NCBI GenBank assembly: GCA_036871055.1
Contig: CP141893.1
Span: 744,001 to 808,000, forward strand
Direction of reading: 5' to 3'
Source: Bisbaumannia sp015645095
GTDB taxonomy: Bacteria > Pseudomonadota > Gammaproteobacteria > Pseudomonadales > Halomonadaceae
Length of the DNA stretch: 64,000 bases
Shown: one piece after another, positions 1 through 9,200 of the stretch
Layout of the letters: every line of letters begins with the position of its first letter
Position numbering within the stretch: the stretch's first letter is position 1
Position numbers and translations under genes: made by a program
The notes under the pieces: model-generated
Told to the model about the DNA's origin: nothing
Databases searched by the model: none
Seen by the model: only the letters and a program-made list of their open reading frames with translations

Positions 1-372
1 TCGCGGCCGGGCAGTGCCTACCTGGCGCCCCAGTTGCTCACCGGGGTCGATCACGGGATGCGGGTGATGCGCGAGGAGAGCTTCGGCCCGGTGGTGGGGG
101 TGATGGCGGTGGAGGACGACGAGGAGGCGATCCGGCTGATGAACGACAGCGACTTCGGCCTCACCGCGGCGCTCTTCACCCGCGACCTGGAGGCCGCCGC
201 GGCCCTGGGGGAAAGGCTGGAGGCGGGCACGGTGTTCGCCAACCGCTGCGACTACCTGGACCCGGAGCTGGCCTGGACCGGGGTCAAGCGCTCGGGGCGT
301 GGCTGCACCCTCTCCCGGGTCGGCTACGAGACCCTGACCCGGCCCAAGTCCTTCCATCTGAAACATGCCTGA
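1..372 (+). CDS. Aldehyde dehydrogenase family protein, C-terminal part (gene starts before the window)
   Basis: The frame is open from the first base, so this is the last 123 codons of a longer gene. The fragment carries the conserved ALDH C-terminal block EESFGPVVGVM followed by the DFGLTAALFTRD segment and a typical ending around GVKRSGRG. In this family the first Glu-Phe of that block helps hold the nicotinamide ribose; the catalytic cysteine lies upstream and cannot be seen. An alcohol dehydrogenase gene follows 41 bases later and then a glutamine amidotransferase, so the three probably work together on an alcohol or amine-derived aldehyde. Substrate cannot be told from this fragment. 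Confidence 0.88.
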   Translation, partial: SRPGSAYLAPQLLTGVDHGMRVMREESFGPVVGVMAVEDDEEAIRLMNDSDFGLTAALFTRDLEAAAALGERLEAGTVFANRCDYLDPELAWTGVKRSGRGCTLSRVGYETLTRPKSFHLKHA

Positions 373-413
373 CGCCCTAAGCTTGAAGGGAAAGCGGGAG
401 AAGCGAGGTCGCT

Positions 414-1598
414 ATGAGCCAACACGAGATGAGTCGCTTGACCACCAGCTGGAACTATCCGGCGCAGATCCTTACCGGGGCCGGGCGCATCCGCGAGCTG
501 CCCGAGGCCTGTCGGGCCCTGGGCATGGCGGCGCCACTGCTGATCACCGACCCGGGCCTGGAGCAGTTGCCCATGGTCCACGACGCCCTGGCCGCCTGCC
601 GTGGTGCCGGCCTGGGCATTGCCCTCTTCAGTGCCATCAAGGGCAACCCCACCGGCAAGAATGTGCTGGATGGGGTGGCCGCCTTCCGCGACGGGGGCCA
701 CGACGGGGTGATCGCCTTCGGCGGCGGCTCGGCCCTGGACGCCGCCAAGGCGGTGGCGCTGATGGCGGGACAGCGGGAGGGCTTGTCGCTATGGTCCCTG
801 GAGGACGTGGGCGACAACTGGCGCCAGGCGGATGCCGCGGCCATCGCGCCGGTGGTGGCGATTCCCACCACCGCGGGCACCGGCTCCGAGGTGGGCCGCG
901 CCTCGGTGATCACCGACGAGCAGGCCCATGTGAAGCGCATCATCTTCCACCCCGGCATGGTGCCGGCCACGGTGATCCTCGACCCCGAGCTCACCACCGG
1001 CCTGCCGCCGTCGATCACCGCCGCCACCGGCATGGATGCCCTGTCCCACTGCCTGGAGGCCTGGTGCTCCCCCAACTATCACCCCATGGCGGAGGGTATC
1101 GCCGTGGAGGGCATGCGCCGCATCCGCGACCATCTGCCTCACGCCTATGCCGACGGCGGCGACCTGGAGGCGCGGATGAACATGCTGGTGGCCTCGATGA
1201 TGGGAGCCACCGCCTTCCAGCGCGGCCTGGGGGCCATGCATGCCCTGGCCCATCCCCTGGGGGCTCTCTATGATGCCCATCATGGCACCCTCAATGCGGT
1301 GCTGATGCCCTATGTGCTGCGGGCCAACGAGCGGGCCATCGGTGAACCCATGGTGCGTCTGGGGCGCTACCTGGACCTGCGCCAGCCGGGCACGGCGGCG
1401 GTGATCGACTGGGTACTGGAGCTGCGCGAGCGGCTGAAGATTCCGCCCACCCTGGCGGCCCTGGGCATCGACGCCCGTCAGGCCGACAAGGTGGCCCAGA
1501 TGGCGGTGGCGGACCCCTCCGCGGCCAGCAACCCCATCGCCCACGACGCCGAGGCCTATCGGGCCATCTTCGTGGCGGCGGTGGAGGGCTCTCTCTAG
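414..1598 (+). CDS. Iron-containing alcohol dehydrogenase
   Basis: A 394-residue protein of the usual length for group III (Fe-dependent) alcohol dehydrogenases, which interconvert alcohols and aldehydes with NAD(P) in the cytoplasm. The nucleotide-binding motif GGGSALDAAK lies near residue 105, the PTTAGTGSEVGRASV block near 150, and metal-ligand motifs ATGMDALSHCLEAW (about 205) and HALAHPLGALYDAHHG (about 275), giving the Asp and His ligands expected. The start at 414 has a purine-rich stretch GAGAAGCGAGG just upstream. It sits between an aldehyde dehydrogenase and an amidotransferase in the same direction, as in clusters for degradation of amino alcohols or glutamylated amines; that pathway link is inference. 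Confidence 0.93.
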   Translation: MSQHEMSRLTTSWNYPAQILTGAGRIRELPEACRALGMAAPLLITDPGLEQLPMVHDALAACRGAGLGIALFSAIKGNPTGKNVLDGVAAFRDGGHDGVIAFGGGSALDAAKAVALMAGQREGLSLWSLEDVGDNWRQADAAAIAPVVAIPTTAGTGSEVGRASVITDEQAHVKRIIFHPGMVPATVILDPELTTGLPPSITAATGMDALSHCLEAWCSPNYHPMAEGIAVEGMRRIRDHLPHAYADGGDLEARMNMLVASMMGATAFQRGLGAMHALAHPLGALYDAHHGTLNAVLMPYVLRANERAIGEPMVRLGRYLDLRQPGTAAVIDWVLELRERLKIPPTLAALGIDARQADKVAQMAVADPSAASNPIAHDAEAYRAIFVAAVEGSL

Positions 1599-1637
1599 CC
1601 GCCGATGGCCTCGTCCCGGAACGACAAGGAGGGCAGG

Positions 1638-2390
1638 ATGGCGTTACATATTGGACTGCTGCAATGCGATGACGTGGCGCCGGAACTGCGCGCCACCCAT
1701 GGCAACTACCCGGCGATGTTCGAGGCGCTCCTCACGGCCGTCGAGCCCGACCTGGAGTTCTGCGTCTGGCGCTGCCTGGACGGCGAGATTCCCGAGGAGG
1801 TCGAGGCGGTGGATGCCTGGCTGACCACCGGCTCCAAGTTTGGCGTCAACGACGGCCTGGCCTGGGTCGACGACCTGGCGGCCTTCGTGCGCGAGCTATG
1901 GCGGGCCGGCAAGCCCCTGGTGGGTATCTGCTTCGGCCACCAGCTGATCGCCAAGGCCCTGGGCGGTGCGGTGGAGCAGAGCGCCAAGGGCTGGGGCGTT
2001 GGCGTCTCCTTCAACCACCTGGACGAACGGGCCGAGTGGATGACGCCCTGGCAGCCGGAGCTGAACCTGGTGGTCAGCCACCAGGACCAGGTAGTGCGCC
2101 TGCCCCCCGAGAGCCGGGTACTGGGGGGCAGCGACTTCTGTCCCTACTACCTGATGCAGGTCGGCGAGCACTTCCTCGGCGTGCAGGGCCACCCGGAGTT
2201 CGCCAAGCCCTATTCCCGGGACCTGATGGCCCTGCGTGGCGACCTGGTAGGCGAGGCGCGGGTCCGCGAGGGCCAGGCCTCCCTCAACGCCCCGGTGCAC
2301 GATGCCCTGATGGCTCGCTGGATCCTCGAGTTTATGCGTCGGGGCGTCGAGCGGCGACAGGGCAGGGCGCGTCCGGGGGCGTCTTCGTAA
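1638..2390 (+). CDS. Type 1 (class I) glutamine amidotransferase-like protein
   Basis: A 250-residue GuaA-like amidotransferase. The nucleophile elbow GICFGHQLIAKALGG holds the catalytic cysteine near residue 95, and GVQGHPEF near 180 gives the catalytic histidine and glutamate, so the hydrolytic triad is complete. There is no synthetase domain, so it is a stand-alone member that may hydrolyse a gamma-glutamyl amide. The start at 1638 is preferred over an in-frame ATG at 1605 because AAGGAGG lies at 1626-1632 with ideal spacing, and the protein then begins MALHIGLLQCDD, as family members do. It is the last gene of the dehydrogenase operon. A role in removing glutamate from a glutamylated intermediate is a guess from the neighbours. 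Confidence 0.9.
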   Translation: MALHIGLLQCDDVAPELRATHGNYPAMFEALLTAVEPDLEFCVWRCLDGEIPEEVEAVDAWLTTGSKFGVNDGLAWVDDLAAFVRELWRAGKPLVGICFGHQLIAKALGGAVEQSAKGWGVGVSFNHLDERAEWMTPWQPELNLVVSHQDQVVRLPPESRVLGGSDFCPYYLMQVGEHFLGVQGHPEFAKPYSRDLMALRGDLVGEARVREGQASLNAPVHDALMARWILEFMRRGVERRQGRARPGASS

Positions 2391-2428
2391 CCTCGATAAC
2401 CTTCCTTAACCCTGTGGTAACGAATTAC

Positions 2429-2464
2429 CGGGTCATTTCTTGCCCGCGGGCAAGAAATGACCCG
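2429..2464. promoter_or_regulatory. 36-bp perfect palindrome upstream of hcp (candidate activator binding site)
   Basis: The arm CGGGTCATTTCTTGCCCG is followed immediately by its exact reverse complement, so all 36 bases are self-complementary. It ends about 87 bases upstream of a sigma-54-like promoter for hcp, the position expected for an enhancer-binding protein site. It could also act as a terminator hairpin for the gene before it, but there is no T-run after it, and a further copy of the arm follows at 2470-2487. Confidence 0.55.
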
Positions 2465-2469
2465 ATTTT

Positions 2470-2487
2470 CGGGCCACTTCTTGCCCG
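2470..2487 (+). promoter_or_regulatory. Third half-site of the hcp upstream palindrome
   Basis: CGGGCCACTTCTTGCCCG repeats the left arm of the palindrome at 2429-2446 with two changes in 18 bases, in the same orientation, five bases after the palindrome ends. A repeated arm favours protein binding over a simple RNA hairpin. Confidence 0.45.
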
Positions 2488-2550
2488 ATCGAAATGTTTT
2501 TACCGCGCTTATTTTTATAATTCGTTGATTATCAATGGCTTTGTGGTTTC

Positions 2551-2566
2551 TGGCATGGCTCCTGCC
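2551..2566 (+). promoter_or_regulatory. Sigma-54-type (-24/-12) promoter candidate for hcp
   Basis: TGGCATGGCTCCTGCC matches the sigma-54 consensus TGGCAYR-N4-TTGCW, with GG at 2552-2553 and GC at 2564-2565 at the required 12-base offset. It sits about 52 bases before the hcp start, and T6SS hcp operons are RpoN-driven in several gammaproteobacteria. A 14-bp palindrome GCCCTATATAGGGC overlaps its -12 end (2564-2577). Not shown by experiment. Confidence 0.5.
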
Positions 2567-2617
2567 CTATATAGGGCGTCCTCAGGACATTTTCTCATAC
2601 CGTCAAGGAGCAGACTC

Positions 2618-3136
2618 ATGCCGACACCTTGCTATATCAGCATCCACGGTCAGACCCAGGGCCACATCACCGCCGGCGCCTTCACCCCGGATTCCGTGGG
2701 CAACATCTACGTGGAAGGCCACGAAGACGAGATGCTGGTGCAGGAGTTCAAGCACATCGTCACCGTGCCCACCGACCCGCAGTCCGGCCAGCCCGCCGGC
2801 CAGCGCGCCCACAAGCCGTTCATCTTCACCGTGGCGCTGAACAAGGCCGTGCCGCTGATGTACAACGCCCTGGCCTCCGGCGAGATGCTGCCGAATGTCG
2901 AGCTGAAGTGGTACCGCACCTCCGTGGAGGGCCGTCAGGAGCACTTCTTCACCACCACCCTGACCGACGCCACCATCGTCGACATCAACCTGCGCATGCC
3001 GCATGCCCAGGACTCGACCCAGTCCGAGTTCACCCAGCTGATGGACGTCTCCCTGGCCTATCGCAAGATCGACTGGGAGCACACCGTGGCCGGCACCTCC
3101 GGGTCCGACGACTGGCGCGCGCCGCTGGAGGCGTAA
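2618..3136 (+). CDS. hcp: Hcp family type VI secretion system tube protein
   Basis: A 172-residue Hcp protein, the hexameric ring subunit of the T6SS inner tube, also a secreted effector carrier. The opening MPTPCYISIHGQTQGHI, the block VEGHEDEMLVQEF, and KPFIFTVALNKAVPLMYNAL are characteristic of the family. The start at 2618 has AAGGAG at 2605-2610. It is the first gene of a vgrG island and has its own long upstream region with a palindrome and a sigma-54-like promoter. No baseplate, sheath or membrane-complex gene lies in the window, so the secretion machine must be encoded elsewhere in the genome. Confidence 0.96.
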   Translation: MPTPCYISIHGQTQGHITAGAFTPDSVGNIYVEGHEDEMLVQEFKHIVTVPTDPQSGQPAGQRAHKPFIFTVALNKAVPLMYNALASGEMLPNVELKWYRTSVEGRQEHFFTTTLTDATIVDINLRMPHAQDSTQSEFTQLMDVSLAYRKIDWEHTVAGTSGSDDWRAPLEA

Positions 3137-3143
3137 GCCCCAG

Positions 3144-3167
3144 GATGGCCGCCCGCGGGCGGCCATC
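3144..3167. terminator. Hairpin after hcp
   Basis: A perfect 24-bp palindrome (arm GATGGCCGCCCG) begins 8 bases after the hcp stop. There is no T-run, so it may only partly terminate or may stabilise the abundant hcp transcript. Confidence 0.5.
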
Positions 3168-3180
3168 GTCGCGAGCCGAC

Positions 3181-3214
3181 TGACGCCAGGGCGGGGTGAC
3201 GCGCCCTGGCGTCA
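3181..3214. terminator. Second hairpin between hcp and vgrG
   Basis: TGACGCCAGGGCG pairs with CGCCCTGGCGTCA across an 8-base loop. It is the second of two strong stems in the 177-base hcp-vgrG gap; a tandem arrangement like this would lower vgrG expression relative to hcp. Confidence 0.5.
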
Positions 3215-3313
3215 GCCGGTCGTCGCCCTTGCCTCAGCGATCAGAGACGTTAAGCTGACCCGTCGTGGCCGGAAGATGCCACGTGACTCGACTTCCAGGA
3301 GGGAAGACGCCGA

Positions 3314-5410
3314 ATGGCCCACGCAAGCGGACTGCACTTTACCCTGAGCCTCGCCGGCGCCGCCGACCTCGACCTGGCGGTGCTCGACTTCACCCTCGAC
3401 GAGGCCCTCTCGGCGCCCTTCCGCCTGACGCTGCAGGTCGCCAGCCGCGACGGCGAGCTGAGTGCCGAGGCCTTCCTCGACCGCGAGGCCAGCCTCACCG
3501 TCTGGCAGGACGGCGAGCCGCTGCGCCGCGTCCACGGCCTGGTCAGCGAGTTCGCCCGCGGCGACCGCGGCCACCGCCGCACCTTCTATCACCTCGAGGT
3601 TCGCCCGGCGCTGTGGCGCCTCGGCCTGCGCCACAACGCACGGATCTTCCAGGGCGTCTCGCCGCTGACCATCATCAACACCCTCTGCGAGGAGCGCGGC
3701 CTGACGGACGTTGCCTTCGCCGTGACCCGCGAGCCCGAGGCCCGCGAGTATTGCGTGCAGTACCGCGAGAGCGACCTGGCCTTTATCCAGCGCCTGGCCG
3801 CCGAGGAGGGGCTGTGCTTCTTCCACGAGTTTGAAGACGCCGAGGGCGGCACCCATCGCCTGGTGTTCGCCGACGATCCCCAGGTGCTGGGTGGCCTGGG
3901 GCCGCGCCCCTACCATGGCCGCGCCGGCGGCACCCCGCCGCGGCGCCATGTCCGTAAGCTCAAGCAGGTCGCGCGGGTGGCCCCGGCCAGTGCCGTGCTC
4001 AAGGACTACTCCTTTAAGCAGCCGGCCTATTCACAGTTACACCAGGCCCAGCTCCATGAGCATATGGCCGACGGGCTGGAGACCCATGCTCAACGGGACG
4101 ACTACGAGCACTACGACTACCCGGGACGCTACAAGGCGGACGCCTCCGGCACGGCCTTTACCCGCATCCGCCTCGAGGCCCTGCGCCGCCAGGCGCTGAC
4201 CGCCGAGGCCGAGAGCGACCTGCCGGAGCTGGCCCCCGGCACCCGCTTCACCCTCGAGGGCCACGACCTCGCGGAGACGAACCGCGACTGGCAGGTGCTG
4301 GCGGCGGTTCACACCGGCAGCCAGCCCCAGGCCCTGGAGGAGGAGGCCGCCCAGGCCGACGGCCTGACCACCCTCGCCAATACCCTGGTGCTGGCCCCCG
4401 CCGACCGCGCCTGGCGTCCCGAACCGCCCGTCCGGCCCCGGGTCGACGGCCCCCAGGTGGCCTTCGTGGTCGGCCCCGAGGGCGAGGAGATCCACTGCGA
4501 CGAGCACGGCCGGGTCAAGGTGCAGTTCCCCTGGGACCGCTACGCGGAGCCCAACGAGACGGCGAGCGCCTGGCTGCGGGTCAGCCAGGGCTGGGCCGGC
4601 GGCGGCTACGGCGCCATGGCCATCCCGCGTATCGGCCACGAGGTGATCGTCTCCTTCCTGGAGGGCGACCCGGACCAGCCGATCATCACCGGGCGCACCT
4701 ACCACGCGGTCAACACCCCGCCCTACGCGCTGCCCGAGCACAAGACCCGCACCGTGCTGCGCACCCAGAGCCACCAGGGCGAGGGCTTCAACGAGCTGCG
4801 TTTCGAGGACCAGGCCGACCAGGAGCAGATCTGGCTGCATGCCCAGAAGGACCTGGAGCTGCTGACCCATAACGACCGCACCGAAGCGATCGGCCACGAT
4901 AGCTACCTGCGGGTCGCGAACGACCGCCTCGCCGAAATCGACAACGACGACCACCACCGCGTCCACGGCAACCGCCATGAGCAGACCGACGGCAGCCAGC
5001 ACCTGATCGTCCAGGGCAGCCTGCACGTCCGGGCCGGCCAGGCTTGGCTCAGCGAGTGTGGCCGCGAACTGCATATCAAGGCCGGCCATAAGGTGGTGCT
5101 GGAGGCGGGCAGCGAGCTGACCCTGAACGCCGGCGGCAGCTTCCTCAAGCTCGACGGCGGCGGCGTGACCCTCGTCGGCCCCAGCGTCAAGATCAACGCC
5201 GGCGGCAGCCCCGGCTCGGGCAGCGGCCAGGCCGCCGAGGCCCCGCTGCTGCCGGGGCATGCCGTGGCGGAGCGCCACGAGGCGATTCCGCCCACGGTCC
5301 TGCCCAGGCTCAAGGACTTCCAACTGAGTGAGGCCACTCTGATGCCGCTGTGCGGCAAGATCAGTGACACCCAGTGCGCCCGGGAGGATTGCCCATGCCT
5401 GGCTGGTTGA
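3314..5410 (+). CDS. vgrG: VgrG (TssI) type VI secretion spike protein
   Basis: A 698-residue VgrG, the trimeric spike capping the Hcp tube. The gp27-like part spans about residues 1-380 (GLHFTLSLAGAADLDLAVLDF at the start); the gp5 OB-fold follows (PQVAFVVGPEGEEIHCDEHGRVKVQFPWDR near 385; SAWLRVSQGWAGGGYGAMAIPRIGHEVIVSFLEGDPDQP near 415), then the Asp/His-rich beta-helix needle to about 640. After the needle there is a short tail with four cysteines (C-x8-C-x4-C-x-C at the extreme end) instead of an enzymatic domain. AGGAGG at 3297-3302 precedes the start. The end overlaps the DUF4123 gene by 16 bases, tying this spike to the downstream cargo. Confidence 0.96.
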   Translation: MAHASGLHFTLSLAGAADLDLAVLDFTLDEALSAPFRLTLQVASRDGELSAEAFLDREASLTVWQDGEPLRRVHGLVSEFARGDRGHRRTFYHLEVRPALWRLGLRHNARIFQGVSPLTIINTLCEERGLTDVAFAVTREPEAREYCVQYRESDLAFIQRLAAEEGLCFFHEFEDAEGGTHRLVFADDPQVLGGLGPRPYHGRAGGTPPRRHVRKLKQVARVAPASAVLKDYSFKQPAYSQLHQAQLHEHMADGLETHAQRDDYEHYDYPGRYKADASGTAFTRIRLEALRRQALTAEAESDLPELAPGTRFTLEGHDLAETNRDWQVLAAVHTGSQPQALEEEAAQADGLTTLANTLVLAPADRAWRPEPPVRPRVDGPQVAFVVGPEGEEIHCDEHGRVKVQFPWDRYAEPNETASAWLRVSQGWAGGGYGAMAIPRIGHEVIVSFLEGDPDQPIITGRTYHAVNTPPYALPEHKTRTVLRTQSHQGEGFNELRFEDQADQEQIWLHAQKDLELLTHNDRTEAIGHDSYLRVANDRLAEIDNDDHHRVHGNRHEQTDGSQHLIVQGSLHVRAGQAWLSECGRELHIKAGHKVVLEAGSELTLNAGGSFLKLDGGGVTLVGPSVKINAGGSPGSGSGQAAEAPLLPGHAVAERHEAIPPTVLPRLKDFQLSEATLMPLCGKISDTQCAREDCPCLAG

Positions 5411-6222
5411 GCCGCCTTCCCGAGCGCACCCGGGGCAGCGGGGAGCTGGCGGCCTGGGTCGACCCACGGCGGCCGGCCTATCTGGTGCTCGACCCGCGCC
5501 GTTATCCCGAGGCCTGCGCCGCCCTGGTGGGCCAGCCCGGCTGGCGCGACTACCTGACCCTGTTCGCTGGCACGCCCCTGGCGCCACTGTTGGAAGCGAG
5601 CCCCTGGCTCGTCGAGCTGGAGGTCGGCAGCGAGGCCTGGCAGGCCCTCGGTGCGCTATGCACGGGAGAGCGCCGGGGCTGGGCCTTCCAGCCGGCACAC
5701 GCCACCCCGCTAAATGACCTGGCCGATCACCTGCGGCGTTTCTTCGTGCTCGACGACCCTCATGGCGGCCAGTCGCTGGTGAATATTCAGGATCCCGCCG
5801 CCGGGACGGCGCTGCTGGCCGCCGGCAGCGACACCGCCTACGCCCAGTTCAGTGGGCCGCTGGGGCAGGTCGTCACGCCGACCCCGCAACGGCACTGGCT
5901 GGCCTGGCAGCCCGCCGATAGCCTCGGTAACGCCGACGCCTTGCCGCTGACCCAAGAGCTGGAACTCGCTCTAAAGGAGAGCGCTCGTGCCTGGTGGCTC
6001 AGCCAGGCGACCGAGACGCCGCTTCCGGCGCTGCCGCCGGAATGGCTGGAGCGCCTGATACGTCTTGCGACGGGTGGCATCACGCACGGGCGGGACAAGA
6101 CACGGCTGCTGCCGCTGATTTGTCAGGCCAGTGATGCCACCTGGCGGGACGCTCAAGCGATTTTGGTCGATCCGAGCCTCACCGCAGTGCAAAAAACCGG
6201 CGAATTGGAGCGCCTCTCATGA
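5395..6222 (+). CDS. DUF4123 domain-containing T6SS effector adaptor
   Basis: A 275-residue protein resembling the DUF4123 (Tap/TEC) chaperones that load an effector onto VgrG. It shows the usual opening with YLVLDPRRYPEA near residue 30, a central hydrophobic block around GTPLAPLLEASPWLVEL, and HLRRFFVLDDPHGG near 115 leading into the typical WQPADS-type region. The start at 5395 is chosen over the GTG at 5374 because GGGAGGA lies at 5382-5388. It overlaps vgrG by 16 bases and its stop overlaps the next start as ATGA, so all three are translationally coupled. The family places the next gene as the likely cargo. Confidence 0.82.
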   Translation: MPGWLSRLPERTRGSGELAAWVDPRRPAYLVLDPRRYPEACAALVGQPGWRDYLTLFAGTPLAPLLEASPWLVELEVGSEAWQALGALCTGERRGWAFQPAHATPLNDLADHLRRFFVLDDPHGGQSLVNIQDPAAGTALLAAGSDTAYAQFSGPLGQVVTPTPQRHWLAWQPADSLGNADALPLTQELELALKESARAWWLSQATETPLPALPPEWLERLIRLATGGITHGRDKTRLLPLICQASDATWRDAQAILVDPSLTAVQKTGELERLS

Positions 6223-9200
6223 CATCGAACACACGGCCTGGCAGCCAACGTGCCCCGCTGTTGCTGCCCGAGTTCCAGGCACCTGCGTACGAGGGGGGAC
6301 AGGAAGCCTCCGAACCGATGGCCTGCGAAGTGGCCCCCTGGGCCGACATTCTCTATCTCACCGGGACCGGCACCTTCTGGCTGCTTACCGAGGAGGTGGC
6401 CAGGGCCCTGCATGATGCCGCCGAGGAACTGGCCGGCTGGGTGAGCGTGGAAGACCCCATCCAGCGCCTGGAGCACCTCAACGGGGAGGCCGGGCTGCTG
6501 GAGTGCTTCCTGCCCGCCAGCCCGATCAATTTCCTGAGCCAGGCCCAGCGGGAACGCTACGAACAGCATGAGAACGATGTCGTCAGGCTCGAGGCCGAGG
6601 CCGCCGAGTGGTACCGCGCCATGCATGCGCCTGGCCGGCGCAATGCCCACGAGCGCGAGCACGCCGGTATTCAGTACCAGCACACGCTGCGGGCTCGCGA
6701 CGACGCCACCCTGGCCATGAGTGTGCTACGCGAGCAGGGCCGGCGTGAAGCCAGGCAACAGGGCTATCTCCTCGAAGGCAGCGGCTACTACGGGCCCTGG
6801 GAAGCGGAGATCGAGCAGGCGCTGGAAACCTATCGGCAGTGCCGGGCCGCCGTCATCCAGGATACCGCCTCCGTCGACCAGCCGGGCACCTTGCTGCCGG
6901 TGCGCCAGGCGCTGGTGGAATACCAGGCCTTCCTCGCCGACTGCGAGTCGATGTCACCCAAGGACTCCTCGCGCTGCGCCGTCATCGGCGACTTCATCAG
7001 TAGCGAAGCCGAGCGTCTCGATGCCGACCAGCGGGCCTATTGCGACAGCATTCTGGCCTTGGCCACCCTGGGGGTCGCCACGCCCGAGTGGGCCCTGGCC
7101 GATGCATCGATAGACGCCACCTCCCTTGACCTGGAGCCCGGTCTCGAGGCATTCGATTATTACAATTGCCGGCTGAAGGAGGCCTCGACACTGTTCGAGG
7201 AGATAGAGGCCAAGCTCGACCAGTGGGCCACGGCCACCGCGCGGCGCACGGCACTGCCCATCCACCTCTTCGAGGAGGAGCGTGCGGACTTCAATCGGCT
7301 GGTGGCACAACTGGACGTGCTCTACCAGCTGGCCGAGTCACAGGTGGAACGCATGCGGCCTCGGCGGGTGCTGTTCTGGCAAGCGGATATCAGCGATCAG
7401 CGCCATGCGCTGGGGTATCGCCGCCAGGTCATCGACGTCCTGGTTCGCAAGGACTTCCCGCTGCGCGAGTTTAGCTCGCCGCGTGCCGAGCAGGCGCTGA
7501 GTCATGTTAGCCTTCGCCACCTGCTGCGCGACGTGCGCAACGCGGAGCGTCCGGCGCTGCTGCGTGACCTGGAGCAAGACGGCGTGCTGCCGGCCACCCT
7601 CTGGGAGGCCAATGAAACGGCCCTGTCCAACTGGCTGGCCCGGCGTGGCTGCGAGCGCATCGAGCGACGCGCCGACTGGTTCGAGGAGCGGCTCGGCTTC
7701 TTCCGCCCCGAGGCCTTCTTCGACTATCTCGACGCCCAGGGGCATGACGTGGCTTCCCTGCGGCAGGAGGAGGCCAAGAGTGCCTGGGCGGAAACGCTGC
7801 AGCGCATTCTCTTCACCGGGCCCAGCCGTGAGCGCCTGCGCCTGTTCGACGCCAGTGCCCAGGCCCAGATGCTGCGCCTGGTGGGCATGCCCCACGCCGC
7901 CTTGAACGAGGCGCTGGATATCCACCTCGACGAACCGGTGACCCTGATCGATCGCGAGGCATCACTGGAGTTCTTCGAGTGGCAAGGCGATTCCCAGGCC
8001 GGCGCCGCGCTATCCACCAAGCGTGAATACCGCGATGAAGGGAGCATCGAGCGCGACCTGGGAGGTGTTGGCTCCGTGAGTACGCCCTGGCGCTATTCCG
8101 AACGCCACGACGCCCGCCCCAGCGGCGCTGCCAAGCTGGAGCTGGAACTCAAGGGCACCTACAGCCTGGCGCGTGGCGAGATCAGCCTGGGGACGCTGCA
8201 CCTTCCCCACGAGCGCGATGCCCAGCCGTTCGAAGCCGTACTGACGCAACGCGAGAACGAGATCCGCAACCTAGGCCGCTACTCACTGCAAGTGGCCGCG
8301 GTCGCCAAGGGCTTCGCCGGCGCCACCCTGGCGCTGACCGCCGAGGCCGGGCTGGGCTTCGATCACAATGGCCTCAAGCTCACCGGGCTGGACAGGGTCC
8401 AGCGCGAAGCCGAGGGAGGCGTCTTCAAGGCCTTTCTCGGTGCCAAGGTGGGGGTCAACACGCGCTGCAGCATGCGCTGGGCGCCGCCGGCCGATATCAC
8501 CCGGCAACTCCCGCAACTGGCCGACCGCGACTGGCTGACCCTGAGCAACCAGCAGGCCGAACTCACCGCCTGGCGCAGCCTGGGCCATGCCGTGCTGGGC
8601 CTGGAGGCCGCCGGCGGTATCAGCGGCGAGCTCGGCCTGCGCCTGGGGATTCACCAGGGCAAGTTCGTCGCCTACTTCAAGGCCAAGGTCGTGGCGGGCC
8701 TGGGCGTGGGCGGCCAGATCGCCATGGAACTGGACCTCAAGCAACTGGACCTGTGGTTTATGATGCTTAGCCAGGCGCTGCGCGACAACGACTACGCCTT
8801 CGTCGACTGGGTGGACCGCGACGCCTTCCAGGCCATGAGCCGGCTGGCCTACCTGGGCGCCACCACCCTGCTCAATATCGGCCTGCTCGCCGCCCGCGGC
8901 CTGGACGGCATCCAGCGTCTCTACGACCTGATGACCCAGGGTGAGCGGGCGGGGGTGATCGCTTACGCTATTGTCGATGCGGCAGGCAACCCTGAACAAG
9001 CGGCTCAGCTAGCTACCTGGATCAGGAACCTGTCCCCAGAAGCATTAGGGCCCTTACTCAATACCCTGGCGACCCCGCCCGGCCGGCGCGGCTATACCAG
9101 CGACGAACGCGACCAGGCCATCGACTTGCAGCAGATCGCCATCGACAACTGCCTGGGCTGGCTGGAGGAGGGCTATACCACCAGCCACCACTACGACCGC

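Noticed and set aside
4037..5698. A 553-codon open frame on the minus strand across vgrG and the adaptor gene
   Set aside because: It is Gly/Ala/Val/Leu-rich and Gln-rich without domains, as expected of the frame opposite a high-GC gene; the plus-strand VgrG has clear family motifs.
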